Source: an uncultured bacterium
Lineage (GTDB): Bacteria > Pseudomonadota > Gammaproteobacteria > Burkholderiales > Burkholderiaceae_E
Assembly: GCA_903907905.1 (NCBI GenBank)
Contig: CAIVPX010000060.1
Span: 1 to 42,665, forward strand
DNA: 42,665 bases
Direction: 5' to 3'
The notes beneath the pieces are model-generated. The model was not told the origin of the DNA. It worked only from the letters and a program-made list of their open reading frames with translations, and ran no database searches. The number at the start of each line of letters is the position of its first letter. Position 1 is the stretch's first letter. This document shows, one piece after another, positions 33,062-40,755 of this stretch. Position numbers and translations under genes: made by a program.

Positions 33062-33943
33062 ATGAGCGCGCAGACACCGGAGGTGGTACTCGAGAGTCGC
33101 GATTCACTGGGCGAGGTACCCGTATGGTGTATGCGCACCAGCCAACTCTGGTGGATCGATGTTCGAAAGCCCAACATCCAGAGCTTCGACCCGTCCACGG
33201 GCCGGCATCAGGTTTATCCGCTCAAGGGGCGCTCGGTGGGCAGTTGGGCTTTGCGGGCCCGGGGCGGCATGATTCTCTCCATGCACGATGGCGTGTACGG
33301 CTTTGACCCGGTTACGGGCGAGTTCAATCGGCTCCTGGCGCTCGAGGCCGAGATCGATGGCCATCGGCTCAATGACGGTCGGTGTGACCGACTCGGAAGA
33401 TTTTGGGTCGGCACCATGCACGACACGGTTCGCCAGCCTACCGGCTCGTTCTACCGTATCGAATCCGATCTGAAACCGAAGAAAATTTTCGGCGAGGTCA
33501 ATATCCCCAACTCGACCTTGTTCAGCCCGGACGATCGCCTCATGTACTGGGCCGACACCCCCGCTGGAAAAATCTGGGTCTTCGACTTCGATATCGATGC
33601 CGGGACGATCAGCAATCGTCGGGTGTTTCGCGATTTCGCCGGCCACCCGGGGCTACCCGACGGGTCGGCTATCGACGTGGACGGCTGCGTCTGGAATGCC
33701 GAATACGGCGGCTCGCGGATCGTGCGCTACACGCCCGCCGGCAAGATCGACCGGGTGATCGAGTTGCCGGTGTCGCAGCCCACCTGCTGCGCTTTCGGCG
33801 GTGACCAGTTCGATACGCTCTACATCACTACCGCTTCGCAGAAGCTCTCCCCGGAGGCGCTGGCGAATCAGCCGCTCGCAGGGCATCTGTTGGCAATTCG
33901 GCCCGGGGTCTGCGGCATGCCCGAGCCGAGCTTCGCTGGTTGA
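33062..33943 (+). CDS. SMP-30/gluconolactonase family hydrolase
   Basis: A 293-residue six-bladed beta-propeller of the SMP-30/gluconolactonase/LRE family. Metal ligands E18 (L-G-E-V-P-V-W), N150 (I-P-N-S) and D200 (L-P-D-G) and the substrate-site pair N104-D105 are all present, so it should be an active divalent-metal lactonase. The ATG has GGAG three bases upstream and a second GGAG-like element at AGGGAG. It starts 49 bases after the GntR stop and shares its stop with the start of the MmgE/PrpD gene. It suggests a lactone intermediate in the pathway. Confidence 0.92.
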   Translation: MSAQTPEVVLESRDSLGEVPVWCMRTSQLWWIDVRKPNIQSFDPSTGRHQVYPLKGRSVGSWALRARGGMILSMHDGVYGFDPVTGEFNRLLALEAEIDGHRLNDGRCDRLGRFWVGTMHDTVRQPTGSFYRIESDLKPKKIFGEVNIPNSTLFSPDDRLMYWADTPAGKIWVFDFDIDAGTISNRRVFRDFAGHPGLPDGSAIDVDGCVWNAEYGGSRIVRYTPAGKIDRVIELPVSQPTCCAFGGDQFDTLYITTASQKLSPEALANQPLAGHLLAIRPGVCGMPEPSFAG

Positions 33944-35280
33944 GCACGGCGGTGAACTCGCTCAGCAGAGAACTGGTCGGGCTGGTACGACGCTGGCAGG
34001 CCGAGGGGCTGCCGGCCGCAGTACGCGACAAGGCGCGCCTGCATGTGGCCGACGCCATTGCGATCGGCACGGCCGCAGCAGCGCGATCGGTGCTGGGCCG
34101 CGCGGCGCTGCAAGCCCTGGGGGCATCGGCCGGGGCGCCGGCCTCGTATCCGCCCAGTCTGGCCTTCGGCATGTCGGCCTGCATTCACGTGCTCGACTAC
34201 GATGACATCCACGATTTCGCGCGCGTACACCCAACCGTGGTCACCCTGCCGGCGGTGATTGCGGGCGCCTTCTCGAACCCGGGTTCACAGGTTGATCCGA
34301 TCGAGGTTGTGGCACACACCAACGAGATCATGTGCCGTCTTGGCGTGGTGTGCGAACCCGACGGCAGCAATCCGGCGTCCAATTATTTTCTGTCGCAGCT
34401 CTTCGGCTATTTCGGAGCGGCGCTGGCGGCAGGTCTCGCCATGAATTTCGATGACGAGGCGCTGGTCTCGGCGCTCGGCCTGGCCTCCATGCAGGCCGCG
34501 GGCGCCAAGCAGGCCGCCTTTGGCGTAGGGTCGAATGCGCGCGCCATCTATCCTGCCTTTGCTGCGATGGGCGGCGTGCAGGCCGCGCTCCTGACCCGCG
34601 CTGGGTTTGCGGGCCCCGAGGGCGCCTTCGATGGGGCGGCGGGCCTCTTTCCTGTTTCCCTGGGCGCAGCGTTCACCGCCGCGCAACGCGCCTCGCTGCT
34701 CGACACCTCCCAGTGGGTCTGGATGCAGACCCATGTCAAGCCCTGGCCATCGTGCCGGCTGTCGCATCCTTTCGTGCATGCCGCGCTCATCGCCCATCGG
34801 CGATTTCGGGCGGCTGACATTCAGCGGGTGCGCGTGCAGGTTGATGCGTCGGTGGCCAAGCTGTGCCGCCCGCTCGAGATGCGCCGCCGGCCCACCACCC
34901 TGCAGGATGCGAAGTACAGCATTCCTTTCATGATCGCCTTCACCCTGGTGCACGGCGCCCCCACCTTGCTCAACCTCGACGACCGCGTGCTGGGCGACGC
35001 CGAGGTGCTGGCCATGGCGCAGCGCATCGAGGTCGACGAATGTCTGCCCGATCTCACGGGTCTGCCCGCAGGCACGATGAGCCTTGAGTCCGGGTCCGAT
35101 CGGCTCGAGCTGTGCGAACCGCTCGCCTTGCAGACCGACGAACCCATGGTGCGTGAGAAATTCGGCCTTTGCTTCAACTATGCCGGGCGAGCGGCCGAGG
35201 CGCCGGCGCACTGGGAGTCGATCGCTCGGGCAGGTGCGGGGTCGGCGCAGGCGCTTTGGCGAGCGTTCGAGGGCGGGTGA
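33940..35280 (+). CDS. MmgE/PrpD family protein
   Basis: A 446-residue member of the MmgE/PrpD family, which includes 2-methylcitrate dehydratase, cis-aconitate decarboxylase and iminodisuccinate epimerase. It shows the helical N-terminal A-D-A-I-A-I-G segment, an H-P-T-V-V-T-L-P-A motif near 96-104, a K-P-W-P-S-C-R-L-S-H-P region and the smaller C-terminal domain with K-Y-S-I-P-F. The probable start is TTG at 33940 overlapping the previous stop; a GTG at 33952 is the alternative. The family dehydrates or isomerises tricarboxylate-like substrates; which one here is unknown. Confidence 0.9.
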   Translation: MSTAVNSLSRELVGLVRRWQAEGLPAAVRDKARLHVADAIAIGTAAAARSVLGRAALQALGASAGAPASYPPSLAFGMSACIHVLDYDDIHDFARVHPTVVTLPAVIAGAFSNPGSQVDPIEVVAHTNEIMCRLGVVCEPDGSNPASNYFLSQLFGYFGAALAAGLAMNFDDEALVSALGLASMQAAGAKQAAFGVGSNARAIYPAFAAMGGVQAALLTRAGFAGPEGAFDGAAGLFPVSLGAAFTAAQRASLLDTSQWVWMQTHVKPWPSCRLSHPFVHAALIAHRRFRAADIQRVRVQVDASVAKLCRPLEMRRRPTTLQDAKYSIPFMIAFTLVHGAPTLLNLDDRVLGDAEVLAMAQRIEVDECLPDLTGLPAGTMSLESGSDRLELCEPLALQTDEPMVREKFGLCFNYAGRAAEAPAHWESIARAGAGSAQALWRAFEGG

Positions 35281-35408
35281 GGATCAGCCTGCTGAGCGAT
35301 CGCAGCGGGGGCGGTCGGGCCTGGCCCGCCATCGCAGCGGATGGAACGCTTGTGTTTGACGCACCCCTGATCGCATGCCCACAATCCGCGGAGAGGCCCA
35401 ATCACTGA
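35277..35408 (+). CDS. Possible 43-residue ORF coupled to the MmgE/PrpD gene
   Basis: A GTG overlapping the MmgE/PrpD stop (GTGA) opens a 43-codon frame. The region contains a 10-base direct repeat ATCGCAGCGG at 35299-35308 and 35331-35340. No family is recognised. It occupies most of the 186-base gap 35281-35466 and may be a chance frame or a decayed gene; the only support is the overlapping start and the absence of another feature. Confidence 0.2.
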   Translation: MRISLLSDRSGGGRAWPAIAADGTLVFDAPLIACPQSAERPNH

Positions 35409-35466
35409 GTTGGGACCAGGACTTGGCGGGCTTTTGCGCGCCAGGTCTCATCGATCGGAGACAGGC

Positions 35467-35988
35467 ATGCTTTACATGGTCGAACTCGACTTCGCGGACC
35501 CTGCACGGCTCGAGCAGTGGGAGGCATGGTACGGCGCGCACCTGCTCAAACTGCTCAATATTCCCGGGTTCCTGAGCGCTCAGCGCTTTCGAAGCCTCAG
35601 CCCCTGCAGTTCGCCATTTCTTGCCGTTTATCAGGTCGAGTCTCAGGCCGTGTTCAGCTCCGAACCCTATCGCAGTCGCGCAGGCCCCTCATCGCCAGGC
35701 GAGTGGATTCCCCTCATGATCAACTGGAAGCGAAATCTTTTTGAGGGTCAGGTCGCGCCCCCTCAGCCTGCCGAAGGCCAATACCTTGCGGTGGTCGACC
35801 GAATTCTGGACAACGATCCGGCACTGCCTTCGGGGATGATCCGTCTGCCTGCGCTCGCACTCGACCGTAGCGTGATCGAGCGGGGCATCGCCGTTTGTGA
35901 TTCGGCGCAGGCCAAGGCAATGGTGTCAGGTCGCACACCCGACAGCGGTCGTATCTTTAGGGCCCTGACGCCGCTGATGCGCGCCTGA
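35467..35988 (+). CDS. Small ferredoxin-like-fold (EthD/DUF4286-type) protein
   Basis: A 173-residue protein. The first 95 residues read like a dimeric alpha/beta-barrel domain (L-Y-M-V-E-L-D-F, then W-E-A-W-Y-G-A-H-L, then G-F-L-S-A-Q-R-F), the pattern of EthD or DUF4286 proteins. The C-terminal 70 residues are less conserved in appearance. Such proteins often accompany aromatic or terpenoid degradation genes, but a function is not assured. The ATG at 35467 has GGAG six bases upstream; the open frame before it shows no homology-like features. Confidence 0.7.
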   Translation: MLYMVELDFADPARLEQWEAWYGAHLLKLLNIPGFLSAQRFRSLSPCSSPFLAVYQVESQAVFSSEPYRSRAGPSSPGEWIPLMINWKRNLFEGQVAPPQPAEGQYLAVVDRILDNDPALPSGMIRLPALALDRSVIERGIAVCDSAQAKAMVSGRTPDSGRIFRALTPLMRA

Positions 35989-36094
35989 GACGGCGAGGTG
36001 ACGATCCCGTTGTGACGTACGATGGACCTGGCCGGCGTGGCGCAAGTGCTCCGGTCCCGCCAACCTGAATCACTTTCCTGCAGGAGACATGAAA

Positions 36095-37063
36095 ATGAGG
36101 CGATCTGTAGAGGTGGGCCGGACGCTGCTGGGCGCCTGGCTGCTGGCGTGGGCCGTGATTGGGATGGCGCAGGAGTGGCCAGTCAAGGCGATTCGGGTGG
36201 CCGTGCCGTTTCCGCCAGGCAGCGCCACCGATCTGGTGGCGCGCCTGGTGTCCAAGGAAATCGGGGAGACCCTTGGCCAAACCCTCGTGATCGAAAACCG
36301 GCCAGGTGCGGGCGGCTCGATCGCGGCCGAATATGTGGCGCGCAGCGCGCCGGATGGCTATACGCTGCTGGTGGCCTCCAATACACAGTACGCAGCCAAC
36401 GTCAGTCTTTTTGCGAAGCTGCCTTACGACCCCATTCGCGACTTCACGCCGGTGGCGCGGCTGAGCAGTCAGCCCACCGTGCTGCTGGTACGACCCGAGT
36501 TTCCGGCCAAGACACTGGCAGAGTTCATCGCGCATGTCCGCGCCAACCCCGGAAAATTGTCGGCGGGCTATGGGGCGTCCAGCGCACAGGTGGCGATCGC
36601 CCAGATGAGTGCCATGGCCCGGCTCGATGTGACCTCGGTGCCCTACAAGGGAATCCCCCTCGCGGTGACCGATGTGATTGGTGGAACCATCGATTTCACC
36701 TTTGGGGACGTCGGGGCGGCGATGACGCAGGTGGCTGCGGGCAAGTTGCGCGCGGTGGCGGTCACTTCGGCGACGCGATTCGCGCTCACTCCTGACTGGC
36801 CGGCCGTGGCCGAGATATATCCCGGCTACGAGATCATCGGCTGGCACGCCATGACCGCGCCGGCGGGCACGCCCGCCGGCGCGATTGTCAAGCTTCAGGA
36901 CGCGGCACTTCGCGCGCTCACCCGCCCGCATGTGCTTGAGGCGCTGACCAAACTCGGGCTCACGCCGGCCCCCCAGACCTCGGCTGAACTGGGGGCCTAC
37001 ATCCGCGAAGAGGTGGCGCGCTGGTCGGCCATGATCAAGGCAGCGGGCATCAAGCCCGAGTGA
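36095..37063 (+). CDS. TctC/Bug tripartite tricarboxylate transporter binding protein
   Basis: A 322-residue periplasmic binding protein, the third in the window. The signal peptide ends near I-G-M-A-Q. Family features are E-W-P-V-K-A-I-R, V-P-F-P-P-G-S-A-T-D, S-A-P-D-G-Y-T and V-P-Y-K-G. The ATG at 36095 is preferred because AGGAG lies eight bases upstream; an ATG at 36089 is only two bases from AGGAG. It begins a sub-operon with the HpaI-type aldolase, whose start is at or just after this gene's stop. The 100 bases upstream (35989-36088) show no clear promoter. Confidence 0.93.
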   Translation: MRRSVEVGRTLLGAWLLAWAVIGMAQEWPVKAIRVAVPFPPGSATDLVARLVSKEIGETLGQTLVIENRPGAGGSIAAEYVARSAPDGYTLLVASNTQYAANVSLFAKLPYDPIRDFTPVARLSSQPTVLLVRPEFPAKTLAEFIAHVRANPGKLSAGYGASSAQVAIAQMSAMARLDVTSVPYKGIPLAVTDVIGGTIDFTFGDVGAAMTQVAAGKLRAVAVTSATRFALTPDWPAVAEIYPGYEIIGWHAMTAPAGTPAGAIVKLQDAALRALTRPHVLEALTKLGLTPAPQTSAELGAYIREEVARWSAMIKAAGIKPE

Positions 37064-37071
37064 CAGACACC

Positions 37072-37905
37072 ATGCAGATCAACAAGACCAAGGCCAAGCT
37101 CAAGCGCGGCGAAGTTGTTTTCGGCTCCGAGATCATGTTCCCGTCGGCCGACGCGGTCGAGATCATGGCGTTTGCCGGGCTCGATTTCGTCTATCTCGAT
37201 ATGGAGCACTCGGCCACGAGCCATGAAAGCCTGTTGCACATGATTCGAGCTGCCGAAATTGGCGGTGCGACGCCACTGGTACGTATCCCGGAGCAGTTGC
37301 CGGGGCAGTATGCGGGGGTCATCCTTCGCATTCTCGATCTGGGCGCCCTGGGCGTGATCATTCCCCATGTCGATACCGGCGACGAGGCTCGGGCCATCGT
37401 TGATGCGGTGAAGTACCGTCCCCAGGGCAATCGCGGCATGTTCGATGTCGGGCGCAAGAGCGGCTACGGCTTCACGCTCAAGGGACCCGAGTACCTGCGT
37501 CGCGCCAATGAGGAAACGCTGATCATCGTGATGATCGAAAGCCAGGAGGGGTTGGACAACCTGGACGATATCCTCGCGGTCGAGGGAATCGATTGCGTGC
37601 AGATCGGGTCGAGTGATCTGTCCCAGTCGCTGGGCTGCGCAGGTGTACTCGACGCGCCGCCGGTGCTGGCCGCCATTGACCGCATCATGGCCGCAACCCG
37701 CCGGGCCGGTGTGGCGGTGGGGGTGGGGTCGTTTGCAGGCTTTCCGCCCGAGGTGACGGCTCGGTTTCTGGCGCAGGGTGCCCAGTTCGTCAACATCGTG
37801 ACGCAAAGTCTGATCACGGCGGGTATTCGCCACTGGAGCGGCTGGCTGGATGACGCGCAGGCGCGCGCCAGAGCGCTCGGCACATCGAAAGGAACATTGA
37901 AATGA
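37072..37905 (+). CDS. HpcH/HpaI-type class II aldolase
   Basis: A 277-residue TIM-barrel aldolase of the HpcH/HpaI family. Matching EcHpaI are H46 (L-D-M-E-H), R71 (R-I-P), E156 (M-I-E-S) as a metal ligand and D182 (G-S-S-D-L-S) as the second. Such enzymes reversibly cleave 4-hydroxy-2-oxo acids into pyruvate and an aldehyde. A GTG at 37060 overlapping the TctC stop is an alternative start. It is coupled to the NHL-repeat gene by an ATGA overlap. Probable role: the last carbon-carbon cleavage of the degradation route (inference). Confidence 0.9.
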   Translation: MQINKTKAKLKRGEVVFGSEIMFPSADAVEIMAFAGLDFVYLDMEHSATSHESLLHMIRAAEIGGATPLVRIPEQLPGQYAGVILRILDLGALGVIIPHVDTGDEARAIVDAVKYRPQGNRGMFDVGRKSGYGFTLKGPEYLRRANEETLIIVMIESQEGLDNLDDILAVEGIDCVQIGSSDLSQSLGCAGVLDAPPVLAAIDRIMAATRRAGVAVGVGSFAGFPPEVTARFLAQGAQFVNIVTQSLITAGIRHWSGWLDDAQARARALGTSKGTLK

Positions 37906-38882
37906 GCACGATCGTGGGTGAAGGCGATTTCCGGTTCCGTATCATCGATGATTGGGCCAAGCTGCCCGAGGGCTGGAAGCTCGGTGATGTGGGCGGCGTG
38001 GGGGTCGACACGCAGGACAATGTCTACGTGTTCAACCGCGGTACGCATCCCATGATCGTCTTTGACCGTCAGGGCAATTTCCTGCGTTCCTGGGGCGAGG
38101 GCTTGTTCCCGCGCGCGCATGGCGTGCACATGGCGCCCGATGGTACGGTCTGGCTCACCGACGATGGCGACCACGCCGTGCGTCAGTGCACCCTCGATGG
38201 CAAGGTGCTGCTCACGCTGGGCTTGCCGGGCAAGCCCGCGCCTTTCATGAGCGGGCTGCCGTTTCGGGGCTGTACGCACACGGCGCTCTCGCCGCGCGGC
38301 GATCTGTATGTGTCGGACGGCTACGGTAACGGCAAGATTCACATGTATTCGCCCGACGGCAAGTACCTGCGCTCGTGGGGCGAGCCGGGCTCCGACCCCG
38401 GGCAGTTCAACCTGCCGCACAACATTCACTGCGATGACGACGGCTGGGTGTATGTGGCCGATCGCGAAAATCACCGCATTCAGGTCTTCGATGGCAACGG
38501 CCGCTTCGAGACGCAATGGCACAACCTGCACCGTCCAAGCGGCATGTTCATGCCGCGGGGCAAATGCCCCTTGTGCTACGTGGGCGAGATCGGGCCCTAT
38601 TACGGTTTCAACCGGGGCGCGAAAAATCTGGGGCCGCGCCTGAGCATTCTGTCCAATGACGGCAAGCGTCTGGCGCGCATCACGACCGAACCCGCTGCCG
38701 GTACCGGGCCCGGTCAGTTCTTGTCGCCGCACGGTCTGGCCGTCGACTCGCGGGGCGATCTTTACATAGGCGAAGTCGGCTACACGGCCTGGCCGTCGCT
38801 CTTTCCCGACAAGCCCCGACCAGACACCCTGCGAACCTTGCAGAAGTTTGAACGGGTGGTGGATCCGCCCGCTGGGGCCTGA
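37902..38882 (+). CDS. NHL-repeat beta-propeller, peptidyl-hydroxyglycine lyase-like
   Basis: A 326-residue protein built of NHL repeats, with repeated D-x-x-(G/D)-x-(V/L)-Y-V-(A/S)-D and G-x-x-L-R-S-W-G strands. It lacks a signal peptide. It resembles the lyase domain of peptidyl-alpha-hydroxyglycine alpha-amidating lyase, and bacterial homologues of that domain are often annotated so. Conserved His in H-G-V-H and H-N-I-H and Cys in C-P-L-C are candidate metal sites. The ATG overlaps the aldolase stop and AAAGGA lies upstream. Its biochemical role in a catabolic operon is unclear. Confidence 0.82.
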   Translation: MSTIVGEGDFRFRIIDDWAKLPEGWKLGDVGGVGVDTQDNVYVFNRGTHPMIVFDRQGNFLRSWGEGLFPRAHGVHMAPDGTVWLTDDGDHAVRQCTLDGKVLLTLGLPGKPAPFMSGLPFRGCTHTALSPRGDLYVSDGYGNGKIHMYSPDGKYLRSWGEPGSDPGQFNLPHNIHCDDDGWVYVADRENHRIQVFDGNGRFETQWHNLHRPSGMFMPRGKCPLCYVGEIGPYYGFNRGAKNLGPRLSILSNDGKRLARITTEPAAGTGPGQFLSPHGLAVDSRGDLYIGEVGYTAWPSLFPDKPRPDTLRTLQKFERVVDPPAGA

Positions 38883-38893
38883 GGGGGCGAGCC

Positions 38894-39745
38894 ATGTCGA
38901 GCGGCGACTATCCCTTCGTCGTCGAACCGGTCACCGGGGCGATCGGCGCCGAGATCCACGGCGTTGAGATTGCGCGTGAGCTTGATGCCGACACCGTGGC
39001 GGCACTGCGACGGGCGCTGCTCGAGTTCGGCGTGATCTTCTTTCGCGACCAGTCGCTCGACGTCGATCGCCACAAGGCCTTTGCGATGCGCTTTGGCCGC
39101 CTGTTTTTGCATCCGAATATCAAGGGTGACCGCAGCGATCCCGCTGTCATCAACATTGTTCGCGAACCTGGCGACACCAAAATCATTGGCGAAGACTGGC
39201 ACTCCGATACGCCGCAGGTGGCCGAGCCCCCAATGGGGTCGCTGCTCTATGGGGTCGATGTGCCGCCTTATGGCGGCGACACCATGTTTGCCTCGCAGTA
39301 TCACGCCTACGAGGCGCTGTCGCCGGGGCTCCAGGCCATGCTCGAAAATGTTCGAGCCTTGCACTCTGACCGTCGTACGGCGGGGCCTGCCCGTGACTAT
39401 GGCGCAGCCAACGTGGTTCAGACCTTGAGCAATGACCAGTGGCGCGAGACCGCCCACTTTCATCCGGTCGTGCGAACGCATCCAGAGACCGGCCGCAAGG
39501 CCTTGTATGTCAATCGCCAGACCACGATTGCCTTTGAGCACATGTCTGAAGCCGAGAGCCGCGGTCTGCTCGAATACTTGTGCCTGCATGCCCACCGGCC
39601 CGAATTCAGTTGCCGGTTTCGCTGGAAGACCGGATCGCTTGCCTTCTGGGACAACCGCTGCACGCAGCACACGGCGATCAACGACACGGGGCGATTTCGG
39701 CGTGTCATGCGCCGACTGCAACTCTGCGGCGATCGCCCTGTCTGA
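38894..39745 (+). CDS. TauD/TfdA family Fe(II)/2-oxoglutarate dioxygenase
   Basis: A 283-residue dioxygenase. The facial triad is H103-x-D105 (D-W-H-S-D) and H259 (Q-H-T-A-I-N-D), with R269/R270 positioned for 2-oxoglutarate. The length matches the family. It hydroxylates or cleaves a small substrate, as TauD does with taurine and TfdA with 2,4-D. It starts 11 bases after the NHL gene and ends the plus-strand operon, about 46 bases before the convergent SDR gene; no strong terminator is visible between them. The substrate is unknown, but hydroxylation of an acid before CoA activation would fit the context. Confidence 0.93.
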   Translation: MSSGDYPFVVEPVTGAIGAEIHGVEIARELDADTVAALRRALLEFGVIFFRDQSLDVDRHKAFAMRFGRLFLHPNIKGDRSDPAVINIVREPGDTKIIGEDWHSDTPQVAEPPMGSLLYGVDVPPYGGDTMFASQYHAYEALSPGLQAMLENVRALHSDRRTAGPARDYGAANVVQTLSNDQWRETAHFHPVVRTHPETGRKALYVNRQTTIAFEHMSEAESRGLLEYLCLHAHRPEFSCRFRWKTGSLAFWDNRCTQHTAINDTGRFRRVMRRLQLCGDRPV

Positions 39746-39791
39746 GGCCCGTTGCCCGCCTTCGATGATCGGCCTGCCCGTGCCCTGAAAC

Positions 39792-40592
39792 TCAGTCGGT
39801 GTTGCCTGCCCCGGGGTGTTCCCAGGCGCAAAAGCTGCCGCCCTGCAGATTGCGGGCGATCGGGTCGAGGTCGCTCGGGGTGGCGGTGAGGCGATCCGCC
39901 CAGTCTTCGGCATTGTCTTGTGGCGTGAAACCGATCGCCTGGGCGCCGTCGTCGCGCCACCAGTTGCGCTGGTTGGCCGACGCGCCGAACACGACCTGGT
40001 AATGCACGGGCGCTTCGATCGAGCAGATGACCAGCTCAGCGAGGTCGCGGTGGCTGAGCCAGGTGGACAGGTGCCGAATATCGCCCGGTTCGTCCGGGGA
40101 ACGGGCGGTGCCAATGCGCAAACAAACGGCGCTCAGGCCGAACTTGTCGGCGTAGTAACTGGCCAGCGCCTCGCCGAAGGCCTTGGAGACGCCATAGCGT
40201 GTGTCGGGCCGAACGGGTTCGCTGCCGTCGAGGGCGCGCGTACGCGGGTAAAAGCCGATGGCATGATTGGATGAGGCGAACACCATGCGGCGCACGCCCG
40301 CCTGATACGCCGCCTCGAAGGTCTGATAGCAACCCTCGATGTTGGCGTCGCGAATGGCGTCCCAGGGCGCCTCGGTCGATACCCCTGCCAGATGCACCAC
40401 GCTGTCGACGCCCTGCATAGCGCGACGCAGGGCCGCTGCATCGGTGATGCTGCACTGAAAGACCGCCTCGCCCTCGCCGGCGGCATCCATCGGAGCCTGG
40501 TCGAGCAACACCAGCGCGTAACGCGAGCGCAGACGCTCGCGCAGGACGCGTCCGAGCAAACCAGCCGCGCCGGTGATCATCACTTTCTTCAC
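39792..40592 (-). CDS. NAD-dependent SDR, uronate dehydrogenase-like
   Basis: A 266-residue extended short-chain dehydrogenase. The cofactor motif is G8-A-A-G-L-L-G14; Y133 and K137 form Y-x-x-x-K; and S-S-N-H-A-I-G-F-Y near 107-115 is characteristic of uronate dehydrogenase, which oxidises D-glucuronate or D-galacturonate to the 1,5-lactone. Other sugar epimerases or dehydratases of the family are possible. The start is GTG at 40592 with AAGG ten bases upstream. It is divergent from the amidase gene and convergent with the dioxygenase gene. An SMP-30 lactonase lies in the neighbouring operon, which would suit a lactone product. Confidence 0.82.
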   Translation of the reverse strand: MKKVMITGAAGLLGRVLRERLRSRYALVLLDQAPMDAAGEGEAVFQCSITDAAALRRAMQGVDSVVHLAGVSTEAPWDAIRDANIEGCYQTFEAAYQAGVRRMVFASSNHAIGFYPRTRALDGSEPVRPDTRYGVSKAFGEALASYYADKFGLSAVCLRIGTARSPDEPGDIRHLSTWLSHRDLAELVICSIEAPVHYQVVFGASANQRNWWRDDGAQAIGFTPQDNAEDWADRLTATPSDLDPIARNLQGGSFCAWEHPGAGNTD

Positions 40593-40681
40593 GATGTCGG
40601 AGCCTTTCGCATGCTTTGAGAGCGGTCAGTCTGGCCGAGATCCGCTGGTGCATCAAGGTGAGCGGGCGCCAGCCGCGTGGT

Positions 40682-40710
40682 TTGCGAGCCCCCATGTTGT
40701 CAGCTATATT
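40682..40710 (+). promoter_or_regulatory. Candidate sigma-70 promoter for the amidase gene
   Basis: TTGCGA (40682-40687; 4 of 6 consensus bases) and TATATT (40705-40710; 5 of 6) are 17 bases apart, 45 bases upstream of the amidase ATG at 40756. It is the best promoter-like pair in the 163-base divergent region 40593-40755. Confidence 0.45.
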
Positions 40711-40755
40711 CGATCGGCTTTTTTCGGCCTCTTTCCTTGGCTTGCGGGATCGAAC

